From Pseudomonas sp. WS 5079 (lineage in GTDB: Bacteria; Pseudomonadota; Gammaproteobacteria; Pseudomonadales; Pseudomonadaceae), in NCBI RefSeq assembly GCF_012985465.1, contig NZ_JAAQWN010000004.1, positions 62,001 through 126,000 on the forward strand: a stretch of 64,000 nt of DNA. Reading direction: 5' to 3'. Of this stretch, positions 16,304 through 23,666 are shown in pieces. Each line of letters opens with the position of its first letter. The first letter of the stretch is position 1. The translations under genes and the position numbers were made by a program. A model generated the notes under the pieces. That model saw only the letters and a list, made by a program, of their open reading frames with translations, was not told where the DNA came from and made no database searches.

Positions 16304-17659
16304 CTAGGCTTTGCAACAACCCGGCGAGGTACGAGGCGCGGCCTCAAGGATTGTCTCTCCGGTGCCACAACAAGACGTCTGACTTGCCGAAGCCTTCAAG
16401 CGATCATCGACTTCATCGAAATCCGAGTTGCAAATGCCCGTTTCCGGGAGGATCAGCTCAACCCTTTTGGCCGCATCCCAATCACCCGCCAGCGCCGCGA
16501 CGACAGAGCGAACTTGCTCATACCCAGTCATCAACAAGAACGTAGGCGCCCGACCATAGCTCTTCATCCCAACAATGAACAAACCTTCCTCAGGATGGGC
16601 AAGTTCTATCGCGCCATGAGGTCTGACCGTACCGCAGCTGTGCTCGTTGGGATCGATCATTGGAGCGAGCAACACTGCGCTTTGAGTTGCGGGATCAAGT
16701 GCGATACGCAACTCGGCGAGCAGGCTCATGTCAGGTCGGAATCCGGTCGCCACAATGATTTGGTCCACAGGTGGAAGTATCTGGTCTCCCGCCTTCACAA
16801 CCAACCCTTGGCCATTGCCTACAACCTGATCAATAGCGACGTTTTTGAACAGCTCGATCACGCCGTCATTCAGCAATTGGCGAATCTTCAGGCCGAGCTT
16901 TCCGCGCTCTTCCAATTGATCATTCGCACCACCACCCAGAATGCGCTCAAGAGAATTACCCCGGATCGCCCATAGCACTTTGGTTTGCGGTGCCTCCTGA
17001 ATCAGACGCACCAGATCCTGTAGGGCGTTAAACGCGGAGTGACCACCACCCACCACCAGCACTCTTTTGTTGGCATAGCGATTCCGCGCACGACCCAGCA
17101 CCTCCGGAATGCCGTACGCAATGTGCGCTGCATGCTCGATCTCGCCCAATGCAGGGATGCCATGGGCGCCCATCCAGTTTGGTGTCAGGTAGGTGCCCGA
17201 GGCATCAATGACAGCACTGGCAAGCACATCCTGTTCACCCGCCGGCCCTGCGACACGCAGTAAAAAAGGAGCTGCCGATCTGCCCTGGGTCTTCATCACA
17301 TCCTGACCGACGCGAGTGGCTGCCAGAACACGGGTATTGAACTGCAAGTGACGCTTGATCTGTTCGAGGTCGGCGAAAGGTCGAACAAACCGGTCCAGCA
17401 GTTCACGACCCGTTGGATACTCGTTCTCCGGTGGTGGAGTCCAACCATCGGCCAGCAGAAGATTGGCCGCCTCCTTGTCCACATTGAACTGCCACGGAGA
17501 GAACATCTTCACATGCGCCCATTCTTCAATGCTGGCCCCAGCCTCCGGACCAGCTTCCAGGATCAGCGGAGTGATACCTCTGGCCAGCAGGTGAGCGGCT
17601 GTGGCGAGGCCCACTGGGCCTGCACCGATTATGGCGACGGGAAGGTGAGTGTTATCCAT
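16304..17659 (-). CDS. NAD(P)/FAD-binding flavoprotein monooxygenase of arsenic locus
   Basis: The 451-residue flavoenzyme has an FAD-binding GAGPVGLATAAHLL at the N-terminus and a second dinucleotide motif VLVVGGGHSAFNAL in the middle. This is the plan of class B-type flavin monooxygenases and related reductases. The C-terminus carries two Cys pairs (TSCCGTG and GCCKA) that could bind trivalent arsenic. AAGGAG before ATG 17659 fixes the start; the longer frame to 17725 is rejected. It follows arsN1 by 11 bases. It resembles ArsO-type proteins of ars operons, whose reaction is not well settled. Confidence 0.7.
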   Translation of the reverse strand: MDNTHLPVAIIGAGPVGLATAAHLLARGITPLILEAGPEAGASIEEWAHVKMFSPWQFNVDKEAANLLLADGWTPPPENEYPTGRELLDRFVRPFADLEQIKRHLQFNTRVLAATRVGQDVMKTQGRSAAPFLLRVAGPAGEQDVLASAVIDASGTYLTPNWMGAHGIPALGEIEHAAHIAYGIPEVLGRARNRYANKRVLVVGGGHSAFNALQDLVRLIQEAPQTKVLWAIRGNSLERILGGGANDQLEERGKLGLKIRQLLNDGVIELFKNVAIDQVVGNGQGLVVKAGDQILPPVDQIIVATGFRPDMSLLAELRIALDPATQSAVLLAPMIDPNEHSCGTVRPHGAIELAHPEEGLFIVGMKSYGRAPTFLLMTGYEQVRSVVAALAGDWDAAKRVELILPETGICNSDFDEVDDRLKASASQTSCCGTGETILEAAPRTSPGCCKA

Positions 17660-17670
17660 GATCGACTCCT

Positions 17671-18174
17671 TCAGGTTGGCTGATTGTTCGCGAACAGGCG
17701 CTCGACAATCGCGCAGTCGAGCCAACGTCCTTCTAGGCAGGCGTGTTTTTCATATACCCCCACTTGGCGGAAACCGCAGGCTTCGCACAATGCGAGGCTG
17801 GAGTGATTGAAGGTAAAAATGCGTGAAAGGACTTTCCAGAATCCGCGAGCTTCGGCTTCTTTCAGCAGTGCCTGAAGTAACTGTTTGCCTAGCCCCTGGC
17901 CGCGAACACTGCGATCTAGGTAAATGGAAAAATCCGCAATGCCGTCGTAACAGGCACGAGCGCGATAACTACTGAGTCCTGCCCATCCAACAACCTGATC
18001 CGTCTCATCGACCATGACCAACACTGGATAGCGCTCCATTGATTTGATGCGATCAAGCATGTCTGCCGGGCTTCGAGGAGTCGTTTCAAACGTAGAGCTA
18101 CGCTCCTCGATCCCCTGGTTGTAGATGGCGGCTATTGAAACAGTGTCTTTAGTTTCAGCTAAACGAACTCGCAT
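17671..18174 (-). CDS. arsN1: ArsN1-family N-acetyltransferase
   Basis: The 167-residue GNAT enzyme has the acetyl-CoA loop RGQGLGKQLL and the phosphinothricin-acetyltransferase-like features (YNQGIEERSSTFET, GWAGLSSYRARACY, RIFTFNHSSLALCEACGFR). ArsN1 enzymes acetylate the arsenic-containing glutamate analogue arsinothricin and often phosphinothricin. It heads a two-gene unit with the flavoprotein. A TTGGT/AACAA box lies 18 bases before its start, pointing to control by the neighbouring MarR protein. Confidence 0.82.
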   Translation of the reverse strand: MRVRLAETKDTVSIAAIYNQGIEERSSTFETTPRSPADMLDRIKSMERYPVLVMVDETDQVVGWAGLSSYRARACYDGIADFSIYLDRSVRGQGLGKQLLQALLKEAEARGFWKVLSRIFTFNHSSLALCEACGFRQVGVYEKHACLEGRWLDCAIVERLFANNQPT

Positions 18175-18191
18175 TGTTGGAGCCCCATTAC

Positions 18192-18206
18192 GTTGGTAGT
18201 AACAAC
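18192..18206. promoter_or_regulatory. Putative MarR box upstream of arsN1
   Basis: GTTGGTAGTAACAAC is an imperfect dyad of the same TTGTT/AACAA type found twice in the intergenic region at 18746-18859. Its position just upstream of arsN1 would let the MarR-family protein control that unit too. Confidence 0.45.
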
Positions 18207-18238
18207 ATTATTGGCAAAAAAAGGGAAGTTCTTCCCTT

Positions 18239-18736
18239 TCATTCCTTGCTCTTCACGGCTGGGCAGCACTCATTCACGAGCCCGCAGCGAATCTCCGTGG
18301 CCCGCGTAATCTGTCTGAGTAAACTCAGCGCTCCCTGCCTAGCCTCAGCTGAGAGGTTCTCGATCATCGCTCGCTCCTCTGCAATCAGGTCAGCTCTGAT
18401 TTTCGCGTATAGCTCACGCCCAGCATCCGTTGCCTGGATTCGTACTGCACGCCGATCTTCATCATCCTCAACACGTGACACATACCCCTTGCGTTCCAGG
18501 GTATCGATCACTCGACTCGCCGTGCTCTTGTCCAAGAACATTTCTTCGGCCAAAACCTGAAGGCGCAGTGCGCCCCTTTTGACCAGCGTCTCGACGGCAT
18601 AGCATTGGGTGACCGATACGTCGTAACAGCAAATCCGATCACGATCACGGAACTGATGGACGCGAACCAACTGATTCAACGCTTCGTATAGGTCCTCGGA
18701 ATCCTGAGTCAACTGATCGTTTTTACGCTTCGTCAT
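18239..18736 (-). CDS. MarR-family regulator with Cys pairs
   Basis: The 165-residue winged-helix regulator has the MarR helix LAEEMFLDKSTASRVIDTLE and wing EDDEDRRAVRI. It carries unusual cysteines: Cys36-Cys37 and Cys45 near the N-terminus (ICCYDVSVTQC), and further Cys in RCGLVNECC at the end. These suit sensing of arsenite or an organoarsenical by thiols. The start is the ATG at 18736; a GTG three codons upstream is in frame. Dyads of one type lie before this gene, before arsN1 and before the divergent MFS gene, so it probably regulates all three. Confidence 0.75.
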   Translation of the reverse strand: MTKRKNDQLTQDSEDLYEALNQLVRVHQFRDRDRICCYDVSVTQCYAVETLVKRGALRLQVLAEEMFLDKSTASRVIDTLERKGYVSRVEDDEDRRAVRIQATDAGRELYAKIRADLIAEERAMIENLSAEARQGALSLLRQITRATEIRCGLVNECCPAVKSKE

Positions 18737-18752
18737 AACCGTCACAAATTAG

Positions 18753-18768
18753 TTGTTAGCTGCAACAA
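18753..18768. promoter_or_regulatory. MarR box before the marR-type gene
   Basis: TTGTT-AGCTGC-AACAA is a perfect 5-bp dyad 16 bases ahead of the MarR start codon. It matches the boxes at 18192 and 18837 and probably mediates autoregulation. Confidence 0.5.
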
Positions 18769-18836
18769 TAATCCTGGTATCCCGAAAGCGTCAACACCGA
18801 TCTCTCGGTTGACGATAACCAAAGGAAGGCGATAGC

Positions 18837-18855
18837 TTGTTGTTACTGACAACAA
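18837..18855. promoter_or_regulatory. MarR box before the divergent MFS gene
   Basis: TTGTTGT-TACTG-ACAACAA is a perfect 7-bp inverted repeat ending four bases before the MFS start codon, the strongest of the three boxes. A protein bound here would block the start region directly. Confidence 0.55.
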
Positions 18856-18859
18856 AAAA

Positions 18860-20077
18860 ATGAGCACGTCGGTCATGACACTTCCAGAACAGATCCATCC
18901 CCCGATCAATCGCTCCAGACTCGTATGGGCGATGGGTTTTACTCAAATTCTCGCCTGGGGTTCGACCTACTACTTGCCCGCAGTGCTTGCGTCTCCGATA
19001 GCCAAAGAGACGGGATGGTCCATCACCAATGTGGTGGGCGGTCTGTCCTGGGGACTTTTGGTAGCGGGAGCCTCCTCGCCGGCCGTTGGTCGTCAGATTG
19101 ACCGCCACGGCGGACGCTCTGTCCTAGCGGCCAGTTCACTGCTGCTGGCTCTCGGCATGCTACTAATGGGACTGGCGGGCAACGTTGCCACTTACTATGT
19201 CGCCTGGACGTTGATCGGTGTTGCCATGGCGGCGGGTTTATACGACGCAGCCTTCTCAACCCTGGGACGACTGTTCGGCGAAGGGGCTCGAACGTCAATT
19301 ACCGGGCTGACCTTGTTAGGTGGGTTCGCCAGTACCATAGGTTGGCCGGTGATCGCAGGACTGGAAAGTTGGATCGGCTGGAGAAACGCCTGCTTTGTTC
19401 TCGCGGCTGCTCATCTCTTGATTGGGCTACCCATCCACTCGCTGTTGATTCCTGGAAGCACAAAACAACCACCCCACCCCGTCATAACAGAATCACCCAG
19501 CGCGTCCGAGCTTCACCCCAAGACCACCAATTATCTATTCTTATTGATTGGCGCCATGCTGACGGTTCTAGCGCTGGTCGTATCAGGTATCTCAGTACAC
19601 CTGCTTAATGTCCTCAAGCAGCTGGGAATCGCGACCGCTGTGGCCTTGGCCATCGGCATGGTGATTGGTCCCTCGCAAGTCTTGGCACGGGTGGCAGAGT
19701 TTTCCATAGGCAGAAATCTCCACCCGACCTGGTCAGCGCGGGTCGGTGTGTTTCTATGCCTGGTCGGGTTGGGATTATTGATCTCAGGGATGCCCTGGAT
19801 GGCCTTCGTGGCGATCGCACTCTACGGCGCAGGCAACGGCATCCTAACGATCGCTCGCGGCACCCTCCCCTTGGCGCTGTTTGCCCCGCAAGGCTACGGA
19901 GCGAGAATGGGGCTTCTCGCCAGGCCGGTACTCGTGGCCCAGGCCGGCGGCCCGATAGCCGCCGCATTTGTTTTGCAGAACTTTGGAGCCTCGGCACTGC
20001 TTGTCGTTATGTGCGGTTTGGTTTTGCTGTGCTTCATCGCCAGCTGGCGCCTTCCAACGACTCGACGCACTGACTAA
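18860..20077 (+). CDS. MFS transporter of the MarR/ArsN1 arsenic block
   Basis: The 405-residue protein has about 12 membrane segments and MFS loop motifs (VGRQIDRHGGRSVL after helix 2). It is divergent from the MarR gene and carries the best MarR box at its start. The arsN1/flavoprotein neighbours suggest that it exports an arsenical, in the manner of ArsK or other MFS arsenic pumps, but the substrate cannot be read from sequence. Start: ATG at 18860, without a clear ribosome site; ATG 18875 is an alternative. Confidence 0.65.
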   Translation: MSTSVMTLPEQIHPPINRSRLVWAMGFTQILAWGSTYYLPAVLASPIAKETGWSITNVVGGLSWGLLVAGASSPAVGRQIDRHGGRSVLAASSLLLALGMLLMGLAGNVATYYVAWTLIGVAMAAGLYDAAFSTLGRLFGEGARTSITGLTLLGGFASTIGWPVIAGLESWIGWRNACFVLAAAHLLIGLPIHSLLIPGSTKQPPHPVITESPSASELHPKTTNYLFLLIGAMLTVLALVVSGISVHLLNVLKQLGIATAVALAIGMVIGPSQVLARVAEFSIGRNLHPTWSARVGVFLCLVGLGLLISGMPWMAFVAIALYGAGNGILTIARGTLPLALFAPQGYGARMGLLARPVLVAQAGGPIAAAFVLQNFGASALLVVMCGLVLLCFIASWRLPTTRRTD

Positions 20078-20118
20078 ACGTTGCTGCGGTTGAGATTCGT
20101 CAACTGCCAAGTTGTCTT

Positions 20119-21177
20119 CTAAACAGGCATACCGCGGACAAATCGCATCAAGCTGGGCATGATGTAAGACGCATCCTGGCCGACACCTCTGAGGGTCGCT
20201 GAAGCAAAGTTCCGTTGCTTCGGCAGACCGACAAAATACAGCCCAGGTAGGTGCTCGGCCTGCCCGTTACGATGAGCCCAATATTCATCGCCTGGGCATT
20301 CCAACCCGCTCAAAAATTCCAAGTTCGGGCGAAATCCGGTAGCAAACACCAGGCTATCGGCTTCAGTGTGCTGCCCATCAGCCCAGATCACGCCGGTTGG
20401 TGTTATCGCCTCGAACATCGGCTTACGCTCGAACAACTTTTTCTTAAGGGCTCGACGATAGATCCCGTCATCAAGCACCGGCGTACTTTGGTCATTCAAC
20501 CAACGGGTCTTTTCCAACCCCGACCATTTCAACCACGCATGAAAATCCAGACCCAGTATCTTTTGTGGAAAAAACCGAATTGGCTCCCTGCTTGCCAGCA
20601 CGACTTTGCTCACATGGGCCAGTTCATAAGCAATTTGAACAGCCGAGTTCGCAGCACCGACCACAACCACTCGTTGATCACCAAAGCCTTCGGCATTTCG
20701 ATATTCCGCGCTGTGCAAACTGCGCCCGAGAAAGCCCTGAAGCCCTTGAATATCTGGAATGAACGGCTGATTGAATCCCCCCGTACACACGACCAGCGCC
20801 CTGGAGCAGAAAATTTCTCCATCGTCCGTTTGAAGCTGAAACAGCCCGCGCGCTCTTCGTACATGCTGCACGCGGGTGTACTGACGAACTGGCAATCTGA
20901 ATGCCTTTGCATAGTCTTCCAGATAGCGTACGACATCATCACGAAGCGGGTAATGATCAGGTTCTGCCGGGAAGCGCATGCCTGGCAATGACGAGTAAGC
21001 AGCTGGAGAAAAAAGCTTCAGACTGTCGTAGTAATTGCGCCAATTCCCTCCCGGTGACCGCTCAGCATCCAAAATCAGGAACCTAAGGTTTTGCTGCTGT
21101 AAGTGCCAACCGCACGCTAATCCTGCCTGGCCTGCACCGATCACAATGACATCCAAGATTTCATTTATTACATTCAT
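20119..21177 (-). CDS. Flavin-containing monooxygenase, ArsR-linked
   Basis: The 352-residue enzyme has GAGQAGLACGWHL for FAD and VVVVGAANSAVQIAYEL for NADPH, plus an FMO-like SPGGNWRNYY loop. It resembles the CzcO/YeeO-like monooxygenases seen in arsenic and metal loci. The start is ATG 21177, which overlaps a box shared with the upstream arsR-type promoter. It is encoded 36 bases after that ArsR gene on the same strand but appears to have its own promoter. Substrate unknown; an arsenical is inferred from context. Confidence 0.65.
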   Translation of the reverse strand: MNVINEILDVIVIGAGQAGLACGWHLQQQNLRFLILDAERSPGGNWRNYYDSLKLFSPAAYSSLPGMRFPAEPDHYPLRDDVVRYLEDYAKAFRLPVRQYTRVQHVRRARGLFQLQTDDGEIFCSRALVVCTGGFNQPFIPDIQGLQGFLGRSLHSAEYRNAEGFGDQRVVVVGAANSAVQIAYELAHVSKVVLASREPIRFFPQKILGLDFHAWLKWSGLEKTRWLNDQSTPVLDDGIYRRALKKKLFERKPMFEAITPTGVIWADGQHTEADSLVFATGFRPNLEFLSGLECPGDEYWAHRNGQAEHLPGLYFVGLPKQRNFASATLRGVGQDASYIMPSLMRFVRGMPV

Positions 21178-21198
21178 ATATGCACACTCATGCACACT
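21174..21198 (-). promoter_or_regulatory. ArsR-type box before the monooxygenase
   Basis: On the minus strand GTGTGCATGAGTGTGCATATA overlaps the start of the monooxygenase gene. Nearly the same string (GTGTGCATGGATATGCACATA) precedes the ArsR-family gene at 21572-21597. Two such boxes make a common regulator likely. Confidence 0.5.
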
Positions 21199-21213
21199 AC
21201 AGAGCAAAAAAAA

Positions 21214-21564
21214 CTATCCGGACGTACCTGGGCAGCAGAATGGGGCGAGGCTTTTCATATGCTGAAGAATGGCTTCGAGGCGTGTCACCACTGCCGGACC
21301 ATCCACCTCGTAGAACATCTGCCTGCTGACCTTGGTACCGCGGACGATACCTGCCTCTAACAGTACTTGCAGATGCCGGGAAACAACTGAGCGTTCCTGG
21401 GGCAGTGCTTCCGCAATCTCTCCGATGTCGGCGCGCCCCAGTTGCATCACGCGCTTGAGCACAGCTACACGCGAAGGCTCGCAAAGCGCCTTGAAGAAAG
21501 CGCCATCGAGAGACTCGATTGCAGCGTCAATTGCGCGGGTTCGGTTAAGGATTCGATTAGTCAT
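21214..21564 (-). CDS. ArsR-family transcriptional regulator
   Basis: The 116-residue winged-helix protein has the recognition helix ERSVVSRHLQVLLEAGIV. It lacks the CVC site of the other ArsR (15188). Its cysteines are Cys28 and a C-terminal pair (APFCCPG), so an atypical thiol sensor site near the C-terminus is likely, as in several divergent ArsR proteins. The start is ATG 21564, since an upstream extension to 21594 lies in the box. Confidence 0.75.
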   Translation of the reverse strand: MTNRILNRTRAIDAAIESLDGAFFKALCEPSRVAVLKRVMQLGRADIGEIAEALPQERSVVSRHLQVLLEAGIVRGTKVSRQMFYEVDGPAVVTRLEAILQHMKSLAPFCCPGTSG

Positions 21565-21571
21565 GCAACCG

Positions 21572-21597
21572 ACTATATGTGCATATCCATGCACACG
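21572..21597 (-). promoter_or_regulatory. ArsR-type box before the regulator gene
   Basis: On the minus strand GTGTGCATGGATATGCACATA contains the palindrome ATATGCACATAT with one mismatch, eight bases before the ArsR start. It is shared with 21174-21198. From 21598 to 21717 I see nothing. Confidence 0.5.
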
Positions 21598-21719
21598 TCA
21601 ACACTCTGCAATTGCACCTCTCCTAAGGCTAAAAGCTGTGCCGTGAAGGTAACCAACTCACCGAGAAAGCCAACAATTTAGGGTGTAACCCCAGGTGGTG
21701 TTGGTAAAGATTCCACCGA

Positions 21720-21748
21720 GAGCCAGTCGTTTTGTAGGGGTAAAAACG
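21720..21748. repeat. Left copy of a repeat flanking the tRNA fragment
   Basis: AGAGCC followed within a few bases by CGTTTTGTAGGGGTAAAAA resembles the string at 21962-21989 (AGAGCC, then CGTTTTTGTGGGGGTAAAAG), same orientation. Such GGGGTAAAA strings recur in the leader of P4-type integrase genes. The copies lie on opposite sides of the tRNA fragment, as arm-type sites or island-end remnants would. Confidence 0.4.
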
Positions 21749-21760
21749 CTCGAAAATAAA

Positions 21761-21793
21761 AAGGGGTCGCGAGATAAAGTCTCGCAACCCCTT
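21761..21793 (-). terminator. Terminator of the tRNA-Pro transcript
   Basis: On the minus strand AAGGGGTTGCGAGA and its complement TCTCGCGACCCCTT form a long stem (one mismatch) with a short loop, followed by TTTATTTT. It stands eight bases past the CCA end of the tRNA fragment, as expected of the original chromosomal tRNA terminator. Confidence 0.75.
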
Positions 21794-21801
21794 GATTTAT
21801 A

Positions 21802-21846
21802 TGGTCGGGACGGAGTGATTCGAACACTCGACCCCTAGCACCCCAT
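21802..21846 (-). other. 3' half of tRNA-Pro(GGG): attachment site of an integrated element
   Basis: The minus strand reads the anticodon loop ATGGGGT (anticodon GGG), stem GCTAG, variable loop GGGTC, T-arm GAGTG-TTCGAAT-CACTC, acceptor CGTCCCG and ACCA. The 5' half, which should begin CGGGACG and supply CTAGC for the anticodon stem, is absent upstream. This is therefore the duplicated core left at one end of an element inserted into a tRNA-Pro(GGG) gene. The natural terminator on the left places the element to the right, starting with the integrase. Confidence 0.8.
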
Positions 21847-21961
21847 CTCCTTTTTCATACTTCTTGAAAGATTCCAAAATTTTACTCTGGATTTTTCTAA
21901 GCTAGTATTTACTTGAGCTCCAGCGGTGTTCTGCTCTACGAGAGTCCAGGAACGTCCATCA

Positions 21962-21989
21962 AGAGCCGACGTTTTTGTGGGGGTAAAAG
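21962..21989. repeat. Right copy of the repeat in the integrase leader
   Basis: The string AGAGCCGACGTTTTTGTGGG continues with GGTAAAAG and lies 17 bases before the integrase start. It pairs with the copy at 21720. It overlaps the probable integrase promoter/leader and could bind integrase or an excisionase. Confidence 0.4.
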
Positions 21990-22006
21990 TAGGGGGAGTC
22001 CATTTC

Positions 22007-23461
22007 ATGGCCAAAATCACCATCAAAGAACTTGAGTCGCTGACCGTCAATGATGCCGGCCGGATCCTCCGCGAGGATGGTAATCTCGCCGGTCGAATCT
22101 CAGTCCGCAAGGACGGCGTGTCAGTCAGCTTTTTCTACCGTTATCGCTGGGGCAATCAAAACAAAGAGTACGCCTGCGGAACCTGGCCGCGCAAATCCCT
22201 GACGGACATCCGCAAGGCCCGCAACCAGGCCCGGGCGCTCATTGATGAGCAGATCAATCCCAGCGAGCAAAAGAAAACCGCCAAGGCCCAGGCATACGCC
22301 GCTACTAACGTAGAGGCTGAACAAGTAAAAACGACGAAGGTGAAAACGCTGACCGTCCAGGATCTGGCCAGCGCGTGGCTGCTGGATGGCGTAGCGCGGA
22401 AAGATGGCAATGCTGAATTGCAACGACGCTTTAACAAGGACCTTTATCCGGCACTCGGCAAGACCGCGGTGAGCAGCGTCTCCGAACACGATGTTCGGGC
22501 GCTGATCCGCGCCGTGGTCAACCGCGGCGCTCACCGGCAAGCCATCAGTTTCTTCGCCGACCTCACTCAGATGTTCAGCTGGGCCAGAAAACGTCAGCCC
22601 TGGCGGGCCTTATTGATCGAGGGCGATCCGACGGAACTGGTCGACATCTCCCCTCTGATCCCAGCCGACTACGAGGCCGAAAGAAGCCGCATCCTTTCAC
22701 CGGCTGAGCTGTTGGAACTGCACAACCGCTTCCAGCAAATGACTGCCGATTACAACGCCCTGCCCGCCGGGCAAAAATACGACGGCATACGGCCGCTAAA
22801 GAAAGAAACCCAACTCGCACTCTGGATCAGCCTGGGTACGCTGTGCCGGATTGGCGAGTTGCTCCAGGCCGAATGGAAAAATGTCGATCTTGACCGGCAG
22901 ACCTGGTTCCTCCCCAGTGAAAACGTCAAAGGCACCCGGGGCAAGAAACAGGACCACCATGTGTTCCTCTCGTCATTTGCCCTGCATTTCTTTCAGGAAC
23001 TCAAGACGCTGACGGGAAACTCTGAATGGTGCTTTCCCAACAAGCAGGATGATGGGCATGTGGATGTGAAAGTGGTGAGCAAACAGGTCGGCGATCGTCA
23101 GGCTCGGTTCAAAAACCGTAAGGCCCTCTCTAGACGGCGTCATGACGATACCCTGGTGCTTGCTGACGGCCAGAACGGTGACTGGACCCCGCATGACCTG
23201 CGCCGTACCGGCGCGACCATGATGCAGGCCTTGGGGGTCAGCCTGGACGTCATCGATCGCTGCCAAAATCATGTGTTGGCCGGCTCTAGGGTGAGGCGTC
23301 ATTACCTGCATCACGACTATGCCGAAGAGAAGAAAAGCGCCTGGAACCTGTTGGGCGATCGGCTCAGTGCCGTTCTTTCCTCAACCTACGAGCATCCTCC
23401 GGTCGAGTCGATGATGTCCTTTCCAGACTACGCAGCCGCAGAGACTCTGCCGTCGTCATAA
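22007..23461 (+). CDS. P4-type tyrosine integrase
   Basis: The 484-residue site-specific recombinase belongs to the family that inserts genomic islands into tRNA 3' ends. It has an N-terminal arm-binding DUF4102-like part (GRISVRKDGVSVSFFYRYRW), a core-binding domain near 130-230 and a catalytic domain with Arg in LCRIGELL, HDLRRTG (His-x-x-Arg), and a final NHVL...RRHY segment with the Tyr nucleophile. AGGGGGAG precedes ATG 22007. It stands 160 bases from the tRNA-Pro fragment that is its presumed target. It looks intact, so mobility is possible. Confidence 0.88.
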   Translation: MAKITIKELESLTVNDAGRILREDGNLAGRISVRKDGVSVSFFYRYRWGNQNKEYACGTWPRKSLTDIRKARNQARALIDEQINPSEQKKTAKAQAYAATNVEAEQVKTTKVKTLTVQDLASAWLLDGVARKDGNAELQRRFNKDLYPALGKTAVSSVSEHDVRALIRAVVNRGAHRQAISFFADLTQMFSWARKRQPWRALLIEGDPTELVDISPLIPADYEAERSRILSPAELLELHNRFQQMTADYNALPAGQKYDGIRPLKKETQLALWISLGTLCRIGELLQAEWKNVDLDRQTWFLPSENVKGTRGKKQDHHVFLSSFALHFFQELKTLTGNSEWCFPNKQDDGHVDVKVVSKQVGDRQARFKNRKALSRRRHDDTLVLADGQNGDWTPHDLRRTGATMMQALGVSLDVIDRCQNHVLAGSRVRRHYLHHDYAEEKKSAWNLLGDRLSAVLSSTYEHPPVESMMSFPDYAAAETLPSS

Positions 23462-23520
23462 GTCGAATTCTTATAACGCTGAACTCCTTGTAGTTATGTA
23501 TATATCGCTGAGAGCTCGGT

Positions 23521-23540
23521 TCGGGTCGATTCCGACCCGA
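23521..23540. other. Hairpin between convergent integrase and MFS genes
   Basis: TCGGGTCG and CGACCCGA form an 8-bp stem with an ATTC loop in the 205-base gap. No T-tract follows on either strand. It may end transcription weakly from both sides. Confidence 0.35.
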
Positions 23541-23666
23541 CATGACACGCAGCAATCGGCCAATAGCGGTATAGCTGGTTCTGTTATTTTCCCGCTGACA
23601 GATCGTCGGAGAGCTTACTTGCACGTCAGTTATGTGAAACAGAGGTATGCTATTAAACAACTAACA

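Noticed and set aside
21802..21846. Complete tRNA gene
   Set aside because: Only the anticodon loop to CCA end is present; no 5' half can be found within 150 bases upstream on the minus strand.
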